Below are positions 32,406 through 40,123 of a stretch of 64,000 nt of DNA, one piece after another. This DNA is from an uncultured Gemmiger sp. (GTDB taxonomy: Bacteria > Bacillota > Clostridia > Oscillospirales > Ruminococcaceae). Every line of letters begins with the position of its first letter. Position 1 is the stretch's first letter. The stretch covers positions 1 through 64,000 of the forward strand of contig CALXHR010000007.1 of the NCBI GenBank assembly GCA_944388175.1, written 5' to 3'. Both the position numbers and the translations under genes were made by a program. The notes under the pieces are model-generated. The model was not told where the DNA came from and searched no databases. It saw only the letters and a program-made list of their open reading frames with translations.

Positions 32406-34685
32406 ATGGATGCAAAAAAGATCGGCGCGTTTATCGCGGCAGCCCGGCGCGCCCACGGCCTGACCCAGCAGCAGCTGGCGGAACAGCTGGGGGTGACCAA
32501 CCGCGCCGTCAGCAAATGGGAGACTGGTCAGGGGCTGCCGGACATCGCCCTGCTGCCCGCCCTGGCGGCGGCCCTGGACACAACAACGGACGAACTGCTG
32601 GCCGGTGCCCCGGCGCAGACCGTCTGCGCGCCGGAACCCGACGGGGTGGACGGCGACATCCTGGCGCACCTGCCCGGCCGGCGTCTCACCCGCCGGGAGC
32701 TGGACGCGGCGCTCTTGGTTTGCCGCGCGCTGCCCGGCCAGCGCACGGCCCGGCTGCTGTTGACGGCGGCGGGGCTGGCGGCGGCCGGGTTTGGGGTACG
32801 CGGGGCGCTGCAGGCGTTTTTTGACGGCAGCCCCACCCCGCTGCCCGTCTTTGTGCTGCTGGTGTTGGGGGTGTTGCTGTTGGCCGAAGCCACCCTCAGC
32901 CCCCTGCTGGCGGCCCGACTGCGGCGCGATCTCGGCCGCCAGGCAGGCGGCACAGTGTATGCCGACCGTTTTTGCAGCCCGGCCGGGGGGCAGCGGCCGC
33001 TTGCGCAGCTGGCGCGGGTGCAGCGCTTCCCGGGGCATACAGTGCTGGTATGGCATGCCGCCCCTGCGCCGTGTGCCGCCGTCGTCCCCGATGACGCCTG
33101 CACCGTTCCGCCGCAGGAACTGGCCCGCTGCCTGCAAAACGCCGCCCCCGCCGCGTATGCCGCCCGGCCCGCACACACGCCGCGCCTGCTCCGTCCGGCA
33201 CTGGCGCTGACACTTACGCTGGCGGCACTGGCATTGGCGGCATTGGCGTTGGCGCCGTCGTTGGGGTTTGCGGGCAGCATCTCCCCCACCGGCACGCTGC
33301 TGCGCCTGCGCCGCGACCGCGAGACCGGCGTCGTCACCGACATGCACAGCGGCCAGACTTTTGCCTACCCGGCCGTGGGGCGGTTGAAAAAGCAGTGGCT
33401 GACCAGCGACTGCTGCGCCATCACCTACCAGACCACCGACGGCACCACCCACGTCCACCTGGCCGCCTACGGCGACCGCGGCGGCGGTGGCTACTACTAT
33501 GTAGAGCCGCTGCTGCAAGGCGCCTGGCGGCAGTATGAAAGCGCGACCGAGCCGGGGCTGGTACTGCGCAAGGAGCCCGGCCGCGAGGAGATCTTTGTGC
33601 AAAACAGCCTGCTGACCACCGATTACCGCCAGGCCTATACCGACAGCGTGCAGTTCGGCACGCTGGGCATCGCCCTGTGCGACGCCGACGGCCTGCCCCG
33701 CTGGACCGTCGTGCTGGGCAAAGACTATGACGCCAGCAACGGCGTGGACCCCTACGGCTCGCTCATCCTCTGCCCGGTGTCGATGGAGCCGACCGAGGCG
33801 GTCACGCTGCATTATTACAGCCCCGAAAAACAGCAGCAGGACAAAGACGCCGCGCAGCCGCAGTCGACCCCCGCCCCCGCCCCGGCGCAGAGCGCCCCGG
33901 ACGCGGCCGCGTTTTCGCAGCCGGTCGACTGCGCGGTGCGCGCCGACGGCGTCTATTTCACCTGGGACGGCGGCGCGACCTGCAGCCGCGCAGTGGACGG
34001 CACGGCGGGCGTCGCCGGCAAAGAGGATCTGGAACCGTACCTGCAAACCGAAAACGCCGCGGCGTTTTTGACGGTGCAGCGCGTCAAAGACACGCAGCAG
34101 GTCTGGCTGCACCTGACCCGCGACCGCGGCGCGAACTGGCAGCACACCCCGCTGGCAACGTGGGAGGGCGTGCAGGACGTCGCCCGGCGCAGCCTGGGCT
34201 TTCTGGACGACAGTTTTGGCTGGTACGCCCTGTGTACCGGGTGGTCGATGGGCACCGGCCGGGGCGCCGCCCTGGGCACGACCCGCGACGGCGGCGTCAC
34301 CTGGCAGGCCTGCGCCATCCCCGGCGAGAGCTCGTCCCGGCTGCTGAGCGGGGTGGTGTTCTGTGACCCCCAGACCGCCGCAGCCACCCTTTGCGACCAG
34401 AACGAAGCCGGTTGGCCCGACGTCTACATCACCCAAGACGGCGCCGCCACCTGGCAGCGCGCCGCCATGCCGTGGGACGACGAAACGCTGACCGACGCCG
34501 CCCGGCGCGAGTGCTTGGCTGCGCAGGACCTGTACAGTCTGGACCATGTGTGCGCGCTGCAAAACGCCGACGGGGTCTGGCTGCTGACGCTGGCCGCCGA
34601 TCCCGACGGCGGGCGCGAAGTTGTGTTCGCAGCCGACGACCCGGCAGGGCCCTGGACGCTGCAAACGGTGCACGGCGCGGACTGA
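32406..34685 (+). CDS. Membrane-bound XRE-HTH protein with Asp-box ectodomain
   Basis: A 759-residue protein with an unusual architecture. Residues 5-60 are a standard XRE helix-turn-helix (LTQQQLAEQLGVTNRAVSKWETG). Hydrophobic segments follow near 118-135 and 142-158, and another near 262-285. The rest is predicted to be outside the membrane: an Ala/Pro/Gln linker near 490-510 and then several S/TxDxGxxW-type Asp boxes (FTWDGGATC, LTRDRGANW, TTRDGGVTW, ITQDGAATW), which usually form beta-propellers. This suggests a one-component receptor that binds a ligand outside and DNA inside. AAGGAGG precedes the ATG. The gene is enclosed by the 89-bp direct repeat. Confidence 0.85.
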   Translation: MDAKKIGAFIAAARRAHGLTQQQLAEQLGVTNRAVSKWETGQGLPDIALLPALAAALDTTTDELLAGAPAQTVCAPEPDGVDGDILAHLPGRRLTRRELDAALLVCRALPGQRTARLLLTAAGLAAAGFGVRGALQAFFDGSPTPLPVFVLLVLGVLLLAEATLSPLLAARLRRDLGRQAGGTVYADRFCSPAGGQRPLAQLARVQRFPGHTVLVWHAAPAPCAAVVPDDACTVPPQELARCLQNAAPAAYAARPAHTPRLLRPALALTLTLAALALAALALAPSLGFAGSISPTGTLLRLRRDRETGVVTDMHSGQTFAYPAVGRLKKQWLTSDCCAITYQTTDGTTHVHLAAYGDRGGGGYYYVEPLLQGAWRQYESATEPGLVLRKEPGREEIFVQNSLLTTDYRQAYTDSVQFGTLGIALCDADGLPRWTVVLGKDYDASNGVDPYGSLILCPVSMEPTEAVTLHYYSPEKQQQDKDAAQPQSTPAPAPAQSAPDAAAFSQPVDCAVRADGVYFTWDGGATCSRAVDGTAGVAGKEDLEPYLQTENAAAFLTVQRVKDTQQVWLHLTRDRGANWQHTPLATWEGVQDVARRSLGFLDDSFGWYALCTGWSMGTGRGAALGTTRDGGVTWQACAIPGESSSRLLSGVVFCDPQTAAATLCDQNEAGWPDVYITQDGAATWQRAAMPWDDETLTDAARRECLAAQDLYSLDHVCALQNADGVWLLTLAADPDGGREVVFAADDPAGPWTLQTVHGAD

Positions 34686-34773
34686 GCGGCGGCAGGCGCG
34701 TTCCTGCTGCGCCGCAAGCGCTGAACCTTATAAGCACCGCCCCCGCGCCTTGTGGCGCGGGGGCTTTTGCGTG
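34685..34773 (+). repeat. 89-bp exact direct repeat, copy 2 (contains terminator)
   Basis: Identical to 32156-32244, 2529 bp away. It begins at the last base of the XRE gene stop codon, so the surface-protein tail codons are here without their gene. Confidence 0.97.
34738..34769 (+). terminator. Terminator after the XRE transmembrane gene
   Basis: Same hairpin as at 32209-32240, supplied by the repeat. Confidence 0.85.
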
Positions 34774-34784
34774 GATACGCAAAA

Positions 34785-34822
34785 CCGCCAGAAGTACATC
34801 CATGGGATGCTGCTTCCGGCGG
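34785..34822 (-). terminator. Terminator of the small XRE gene
   Basis: CCGCCGGAAG pairs with CTTCTGGCGG (one G-T pair) across an 18-base loop, followed by TTTTGCG on the minus strand. Confidence 0.7.
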
Positions 34823-34827
34823 CTTTT

Positions 34828-35139
34828 TTACATTTTGTCAATCAAAGCAAACACTACGGCTTGTTGCTCTTCGCTCAATCTCGACCATCGTTCCAGGAGT
34901 TTCCGTTGCGAATCCGTCAGAGAAACCGGTTCGTCTTTTTCTGCAAACAGCTCGGAAAGCGTAATGCCGAAAGCCATGCAGATTTTTTCCAAAGACGGAA
35001 TCGTAGGAACCATATTCTTGCGGTACCACGAGGAGATCGTAGACTGCGGCAAACCAGAGCGTTCTGCAAGCTGATACTCTGTCCAGCCCCGCTCCTCCCG
35101 ATACGCGGTTATGGCAGAGAGAATATCTTTCACCTGCAT
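34828..35139 (-). CDS. Small XRE-family transcriptional regulator
   Basis: A 103-residue protein: helix-turn-helix at about 15-65 (YQLAERSGLPQSTISSWYRKN, then IPSLEKICMAFGITLSEL) and a helical C-terminal tail ending SEEQQAVVFALIDKM. Such regulators control themselves or a nearby mobile trait. The gene and its leader are visibly richer in A and T than the neighbourhood, suggesting acquisition. GTATAC-centred sites upstream may be its operator. Confidence 0.88.
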   Translation of the reverse strand: MQVKDILSAITAYREERGWTEYQLAERSGLPQSTISSWYRKNMVPTIPSLEKICMAFGITLSELFAEKDEPVSLTDSQRKLLERWSRLSEEQQAVVFALIDKM

Positions 35140-35163
35140 CGCCCCTTTGCTTGTGTCTTTCGT

Positions 35164-35212
35164 AAAGTATACTTTTGTTCGTCGTTGCCTTTTAATAATT
35201 TTAGTCGTATAC
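35164..35212 (-). promoter_or_regulatory. Candidate operator of the small XRE gene
   Basis: AAAGTATACTTT, a perfect 12-bp palindrome (35164-35175), and a second GTATACTTTT (35207-35216) lie 25-75 bp upstream of the start codon in an AT-rich stretch. Confidence 0.5.
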
Positions 35213-35279
35213 TTTTAACGATATATACAAGTAACAGAGGGGATATGTACCGTGGGGCAGAAGCGTTGTTTCTTTGATG

Positions 35280-35303
35280 GTAGGGCGGGCGTTCACACCC
35301 GCC
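35280..35303. repeat. Single short palindromic repeat
   Basis: GTAGGGCGGGCGTTCACACC plus CGCC: one solitary unit of the dispersed GGCGGGC palindrome family found in clusters elsewhere. Confidence 0.75.
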
Positions 35304-35394
35304 GAAGCGCTGTGCGCTTGCACCTTCCCCGGCCAAAAATCAAGGGGCCGCCGCGCGTGCACAACGCGGCCGAAACCACCAAAAATTTTTATTT

Positions 35395-35423
35395 GACATT
35401 TCCCCCCTGCTGTGATACGATAC
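35395..35423 (+). promoter_or_regulatory. Promoter of the structured leader upstream of the arginine decarboxylase gene
   Basis: TTGACA and TACGAT with a 17-base spacer. It would start transcription near 35430, almost 400 bases before the decarboxylase start codon. Confidence 0.65.
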
Positions 35424-35429
35424 AGCCAT

Positions 35430-35784
35430 ATTTGAAAGACGAATCGAAACAGGAGTTTTTCAAAGCAATTTACCCAGGACTCCCCCCCTGCGGGGTCAAG
35501 GCCATACGGACAGCCGGGTCCACTGCCGCGCGGCAACTTGGGTTGCCTTATTGATTGAGTTAAAAGCTCAAATTTTATAAGTTGGTTCCTTTATAACCAG
35601 AAATTGCGTGCCTGCCACGCAGACTTGTGAAACGGTCAATAAGAGTAGTAAAAGTAGAATTGCTATATAGACTCTGGACACGATCCGCCTTGCTTTTGCC
35701 CGCCCGGCCCCTGTGGGGGCGCTGCGCGGGGCCCCTGTATGCATTGCGAACGCAAGCCTGCCTGTACGGCGGCTTGCGTTTTTT
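35430..35784 (+). ncRNA. Candidate structured leader or small RNA ending in a terminator
   Basis: From the promoter a series of hairpins is visible (TTTGAAA/TTTCAAA, GGCAAC-TTGG-GTTGCC, GCGTG-CCTGC-CACGC), ending in ACGCAAGCC/GGCTTGCGT (35750-35779) followed by TTTTTT. The terminator lies only 37 bp before the decarboxylase ATG. This is either an attenuated leader of speA or a separate RNA of about 350 bases. It matches no riboswitch or T-box core that I could recognise. Confidence 0.4.
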
Positions 35785-35820
35785 GTTTGGCGGGGCCACA
35801 CCGAAGGGATGTGCAAAACC

Positions 35821-37287
35821 ATGAACGCAAACGAACGCCGCACCCGGCTGGACCAGCGGCGCGCGCCGATCCATGAAGCGCTGGAAAATTTCCGCCGCAT
35901 GCGGGTGGTGCCGTTTGACGTGCCGGGCCACAAACACGGCCGCGGCAACCCCGAACTGACGGCCTTTTTGGGCCAGCAGTGCGTGGGGGTGGACGTCAAC
36001 AGCATGAAACCGCTGGACAACCTCTGCCACCCGGTCTCGGTCATCCGCGAAGCGGAGGAACTGGCCGCCGACGCCTTTGGCGCGGCGCACGCCTTTTTGA
36101 TGGTGGGCGGCACCACCAGCTCGGTACAAAGCATGGTGCTGGCCGCCTGCAAACGCGGGGATGAGATCATCCTGCCGCGCAACGTCCACCGCAGCGTGCT
36201 CAACGCGCTGGTGCTGTGCGGCGCGGTGCCGGTGTACGTCAACCCCGAGGTTGACCGCCGCCTGGGCATCAGCCTGGGCATGCGGCGCGAACAGGTGGCC
36301 AAAGCCATTGCCGAGCACCCCCGCGCCGTGGCGGTGCTTGTGAACAACCCCACCTACTACGGCATCTGCAGCGACCTGCGCGCCATTGTGCGCATGGCGC
36401 ACGACGCCGGCATGCTGTGCCTGGCCGACGAAGCTCACGGCACCCACTTTTACTTTGGCGGCGGGCTGCCGGTCTCGGCCATGGAGGCCGGGGCCGATAT
36501 GGCCGCGGTCTCGATGCACAAAAGCGGCGGCAGCCTGACGCAGTCCAGCCTGCTGCTGACCGGCCCCAACGTCCACGCCGGGTATGTGCGGCAGATCATC
36601 AACCTGACGCAGACGACCTCCGGCAGTTACCTGCTGATGTCCAGCCTGGATATTTCCCGCCGCAACCTGGCGCTGCGCGGGCGGCAGGTGTTCCACCAGG
36701 TGGCCGATATGGCCGAGTACGCGCGCGAGGAGATCAACGCCGTGGGCGGGTACTATGCCTTTGGCAAAGAACTGTGCAACGGCGACTCCATCTTTGACTT
36801 TGACACCACCAAGCTCAGCGTCCACACGCTGGACATTGGCCTGGCGGGCATCGAGGTCTACGATATCTTGCGCGACGAGTACGATATCCAGATCGAGTTC
36901 GGGGATATCGGCAACATTTTGGCCTACCTCTCGATGGGCGACCGCCCGCAGGAGCTGGAGCGCCTGGTCAGCGCCCTGGCCGAGATCAAGCGCCGCTACC
37001 GCACCGACGGCGCGGGCCTGCTCAGCCAGGAGTACATCGACCCCGAGGTCGTCGCCAGCCCGCAGCAGGCGTTCTACGCCGAAAAAGTCAGCCTGCCGCT
37101 GCGCCAGACCGAAGGGCGCGTGTGCAGCGAGTTCGTCATGTGCTACCCGCCGGGCATCCCCATCCTGGCCCCGGGCGAGCGCATCACCGCCGAAATCCTC
37201 GATTATATCGAGTACGCCAAGGCCAAGGGCTGCAGCATGACCGGCCCCGAGGACCCCGATATCCTGCACCTGAACGTACTGGCGTGA
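35821..37287 (+). CDS. speA: Arginine decarboxylase (SpeA-type, aminotransferase-I fold)
   Basis: A 488-residue PLP enzyme: FDVPGHKHGRGNPEL near residue 32, DEAHGTH at 203, and the PLP lysine K234 in SMHKSGGSLTQSS. Length and motifs match the Bacillus biosynthetic arginine decarboxylase that makes agmatine. Agmatinase and spermidine synthase downstream support arginine as substrate. ATG 35821 was chosen for family length; GAAGGG is 12 bases upstream. ATG 35809 is possible. Confidence 0.9.
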   Translation: MNANERRTRLDQRRAPIHEALENFRRMRVVPFDVPGHKHGRGNPELTAFLGQQCVGVDVNSMKPLDNLCHPVSVIREAEELAADAFGAAHAFLMVGGTTSSVQSMVLAACKRGDEIILPRNVHRSVLNALVLCGAVPVYVNPEVDRRLGISLGMRREQVAKAIAEHPRAVAVLVNNPTYYGICSDLRAIVRMAHDAGMLCLADEAHGTHFYFGGGLPVSAMEAGADMAAVSMHKSGGSLTQSSLLLTGPNVHAGYVRQIINLTQTTSGSYLLMSSLDISRRNLALRGRQVFHQVADMAEYAREEINAVGGYYAFGKELCNGDSIFDFDTTKLSVHTLDIGLAGIEVYDILRDEYDIQIEFGDIGNILAYLSMGDRPQELERLVSALAEIKRRYRTDGAGLLSQEYIDPEVVASPQQAFYAEKVSLPLRQTEGRVCSEFVMCYPPGIPILAPGERITAEILDYIEYAKAKGCSMTGPEDPDILHLNVLA

Positions 37288-37290
37288 TGC

Positions 37291-37606
37291 CGCGTCTCAA
37301 AGAGGGCAACGCTCGCCTACGGCGGTGCCTAAGGCTCGTGTTTCCCCCTTTGGATCACGGGTTGCGGTGCCCGCATCGCGCAGCGCGCCTTGGGACGGCG
37401 CTTGCGCTCTGCGACCGCGTCCCCTGCTCCGCCTCGCTGCATCCGCCGCAGGCGGCGCTCGGCTCCGCAGCCCCTTCGACAAAATTTCACCCAAAACCGC
37501 GCACTCGGCCGCGAGGGCCTCGCACACAATTTTGGGCGAAATTTCCCTGTATGTGTCCCCGCCGTCGGCGCATGTCCGCCGCCGGGGACGGATTTGAAAT
37601 GGCCCG
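37291..37606 (+). repeat. Multi-hairpin intercistronic repeat, copy 2
   Basis: Matches 6326-6522 in inverse orientation, with about 100-130 extra bases inserted around 37360-37465. It fills the gap between speA and the spermidine synthase gene and ends 40 bp before the latter's start codon. The AAATTT/AAATTT stem (AAATTTCACCCAAAA with TTTTGGGCGAAATTT) and the GTCCCCG/CGGGGAC stem are kept with compensating changes. Confidence 0.85.
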
Positions 37607-37645
37607 CGGGAACGGACCGTTTTGCGAAAAACAGGAGGGCTTTTT

Positions 37646-38503
37646 ATGGAAATGTGGTTTTCGGAGTTTCACACCCCCGACGTCAAGCACAGCATCCGCG
37701 TGAACCGGCAGCTGTACAGCAAACAGAGCGAGTACCAGCGCATCGACATCTTTGAAACGCCGGAGTTTGGCCGCGTGCTGACGCTGGACGGCAACGTCAT
37801 GCTGACCGAGCGCGACGAGTTCATCTACGACGAGATGATTACCCACGTGCCGATGTCGGTGCACCGCCAGGCCAAGGACATTCTGGTCATCGGCGCGGGC
37901 GACGGCGGCGTTGTGCGCGAACTGACGCGCTACGACCGCGTCGAGCGCGTCGACCTTGTCGAGATGGACCCCCAGGTCGTCGAAGCCTGCCGCGCCTACC
38001 TGCCCGGCAACGCCTGCCGCATGGACGACCGCCGCGTGCATATCTATTTTGAGAACGCGCTCAAATTCATCCGCCGGTGCGAGGACGCGTACGACCTCAT
38101 CATCGTCGATTCCTCCGACCCGTTCGGCCCGTCCGAAGGGTTGTTCACGCGGGAATTTTACGGCAACTGCTTCAACGCCCTGCGCGCCGACGGCATCATG
38201 GTCAACCAGCAGGGCAGCCCCTTTTATGCCGAGGACGCCAGCGCCATGCAGCGCAGCCACAAGCGCATTGCCAGCACCTTCCCCATCAGCCGGGTGTACC
38301 AGGCACACATCCCCACCTTTGCGGCGGGGTACTGGCTGTTTGGCTTTGCCAGCAAGAAATACCACCCCATCGACGACCTGGACGCCGCGGCGTGGAACGC
38401 GCTGAACCTGCGCACGCGCTACTACACCACGCGGCTGCACGTGGGCGCGTTTTACCTGCCCGCCTTTTTGGAAGAGATGCTGCGCGAAGTGGAGGACCGC
38501 TGA
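37646..38503 (+). CDS. speE: Spermidine synthase
   Basis: A 285-residue aminopropyltransferase. The decarboxylated-SAM-binding motif IGAGDGGVVREL and VDLVEMDPQVVE, followed by LIIVDSSDPFGPSEGLF with the conserved DSSDP, define SpeE. It transfers an aminopropyl group to putrescine or a related amine. AGGAGGG precedes the ATG. No S-adenosylmethionine decarboxylase (speD) is in the window. Confidence 0.93.
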   Translation: MEMWFSEFHTPDVKHSIRVNRQLYSKQSEYQRIDIFETPEFGRVLTLDGNVMLTERDEFIYDEMITHVPMSVHRQAKDILVIGAGDGGVVRELTRYDRVERVDLVEMDPQVVEACRAYLPGNACRMDDRRVHIYFENALKFIRRCEDAYDLIIVDSSDPFGPSEGLFTREFYGNCFNALRADGIMVNQQGSPFYAEDASAMQRSHKRIASTFPISRVYQAHIPTFAAGYWLFGFASKKYHPIDDLDAAAWNALNLRTRYYTTRLHVGAFYLPAFLEEMLREVEDR

Positions 38504-39372
38504 TGCTGCCACGCAATGTAGAAAATTTCATTGGCTGCGACAGCGGCTACCGCGCCGCGCAGGTGGTGCTGTACGGCGCGCCGTTTGACTCCACCACCAG
38601 CTACCGCCCCGGCGCGCGGTTCGGCCCGGCGGCCATCCGGCACGAGAGCTACGGCCTTGAGACCTACAGCCCCTACCAGGACGCCGACCTGACCGACTGC
38701 GCCGTGTTTGACAGCGGCGACCTGGAACTGTGCTTTGGCAGCAGCGAGAGCGCGCTGGTCGATATCGAATCCCGCGCGGCGGAAATTTTGCGCGACGGCA
38801 AGTTCCCGCTGCTGCTGGGGGGCGAGCACCTCGTCACGCTGGGGGCGGTGCGCGCCGTGGCCGCCCGCTGGCCGGAGCTGCACATTGTCCACTTTGACGC
38901 CCACGCCGATCTGCGCGACGACTACCTGGGCGCCAAGCTCAGCCACGCCTGCGTGCTGCGCCGCTGCCACGACCTGCTGGGCGACGGGCGCATCCACCAG
39001 TTCTGCATCCGCAGCGGCGACCGCGCGGAGTTTGCGTTCGCCGCCGCCCACACCGACCTGCACCGGTTTGATTTCAGCGGCCTGCCCGCGCTGACCCAGT
39101 GGCTGCGCGAAACGCAGGTGCCGGTGTACCTGACCGTCGACCTCGACTGCCTGGACCCGGCGGTGTTCCCCGGCACCGGCACGCCGGAAGCCGGGGGCGT
39201 CAGCTTCCCGCAGCTGCTGGAAGCCATCCGCACCGTGGCGCAGGCGCGCCTGGTGGGCGCCGACCTCAACGAGCTGGCCCCCATGCTGGACGCCAGCGGG
39301 GCGTCGACCGCGACGGCCTGCAAAGTCCTGCGTGAGCTGCTGCTGGCCATCTGCCACCGCCGCCCGGCCTGA
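38503..39372 (+). CDS. speB: Agmatinase
   Basis: A 289-residue ureohydrolase. The manganese ligands are visible in GGEH (H109), DAHAD (D132, H134, D136) and DLDCLDP. It converts agmatine to putrescine and urea, completing the two-step arginine route with SpeA. The ATG overlaps the speE stop (TGATG). Confidence 0.92.
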   Translation: MLPRNVENFIGCDSGYRAAQVVLYGAPFDSTTSYRPGARFGPAAIRHESYGLETYSPYQDADLTDCAVFDSGDLELCFGSSESALVDIESRAAEILRDGKFPLLLGGEHLVTLGAVRAVAARWPELHIVHFDAHADLRDDYLGAKLSHACVLRRCHDLLGDGRIHQFCIRSGDRAEFAFAAAHTDLHRFDFSGLPALTQWLRETQVPVYLTVDLDCLDPAVFPGTGTPEAGGVSFPQLLEAIRTVAQARLVGADLNELAPMLDASGASTATACKVLRELLLAICHRRPA

Positions 39373-39379
39373 AACGCCG

Positions 39380-39408
39380 TTGCCACCGCGCCCCGCGTGT
39401 GGTATAAT
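39380..39408 (+). promoter_or_regulatory. Promoter of the cobalamin-riboswitch unit
   Basis: TTGCCA (39380-39385) and a perfect TATAAT (39403-39408) with a 17-base spacer, starting 8 bp after speB. Confidence 0.85.
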
Positions 39409-39424
39409 CAGCGGGTCAAAAACC

Positions 39425-39625
39425 GATACGCTCTTTGTTCCCAGCCGCGGGGGCGGCCGGCCTGGCCGGACGCCCACCGGGGAAGCAGGGTGAAAGCCCC
39501 TCACAGTCCCGCTACTGTTACAGTCAGATCGCCGGGCGGCCGGGAAGTACGTCCCCACGAGAGATGGGGAAGGGTACGCGCGCAAAGTTGGCCCCCGCGG
39601 CATGGCCGCAGGGGCCGGCGGGCCA
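39425..39625 (+). promoter_or_regulatory. Cobalamin riboswitch
   Basis: The B12-box core is clear: GGGGAAGCAGGGTGAAAGCC, then CACAGTCCCGCTACTGT, followed by GGCGGCCGGGAAGTACG and the 3' hairpin GGCCCC(C)GCGGC/GCCGC(A)GGGGCC near 39590-39616. It should shut off the two genes downstream when adenosylcobalamin is bound, by termination or by occluding the start region. Confidence 0.92.
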
Positions 39626-39718
39626 CCCTTTTACCGTTTTGAAAAGGGCGGGTCCGTTTTTGCGCCGACTTTTCCACCGGCCGGTCCCCCGGCCCCACCT
39701 GCAAAGGAGCGTATCACC

Positions 39719-40123
39719 ATGCAAAACCAGACCCATAACCGCAAAATCCTGTGGGCCGTCGTGGCCCTCGTCGTCGCCGTCGCGGCGGCGGCCGCCCTGT
39801 ACTTTGCCTTTGGCCCCCAAGGCGCGGCCGGGCAAAAGACCATCACCGTCGACGTCGTACAGCTCGACGGAGCCGAGACCGTGCACACCATCACCACCGA
39901 AGCCGAGTTCCTGCGCGGCGCGCTGGAACAGGAGGGTATCATCGCCGGCGAGGAGAGCGATTACGGCCTGTTTGTGACCACCGTCGACGGCGTGACCGCC
40001 GACGACAGCCTGGAACAGTGGTGGTGCTTTACCAAAGGCGGCGAGAGCCTGGCCACCGGCGTGGACAGCACCCCCATTGCCGACGGCGACACGTTTGAGA
40101 TCACCCTGACCGAGGGGTATTGA
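39719..40123 (+). CDS. DUF4430 protein, probable cobalamin-binding accessory protein
   Basis: A 134-residue protein with one N-terminal membrane anchor (about 10-30) and a DUF4430 domain (VVQLDGAETVHTITTEAEFL to WWCFTKGGES). DUF4430 resembles the C-terminal domain of animal B12 carriers. The riboswitch just upstream and the ECF S component just downstream suggest that it captures cobalamin or a precursor outside the membrane. GCAAAGGAG precedes the ATG. Confidence 0.85.
   Translation: MQNQTHNRKILWAVVALVVAVAAAAALYFAFGPQGAAGQKTITVDVVQLDGAETVHTITTEAEFLRGALEQEGIIAGEESDYGLFVTTVDGVTADDSLEQWWCFTKGGESLATGVDSTPIADGDTFEITLTEGY

Noticed and set aside
35430-35784. T-box, tmRNA or RNase P RNA upstream of speA
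   Set aside because: No T-box AGGGTGGNACCGCG, no tmRNA tag or tRNA-like ends, and no RNase P GAGGAAAGTCC core were found.
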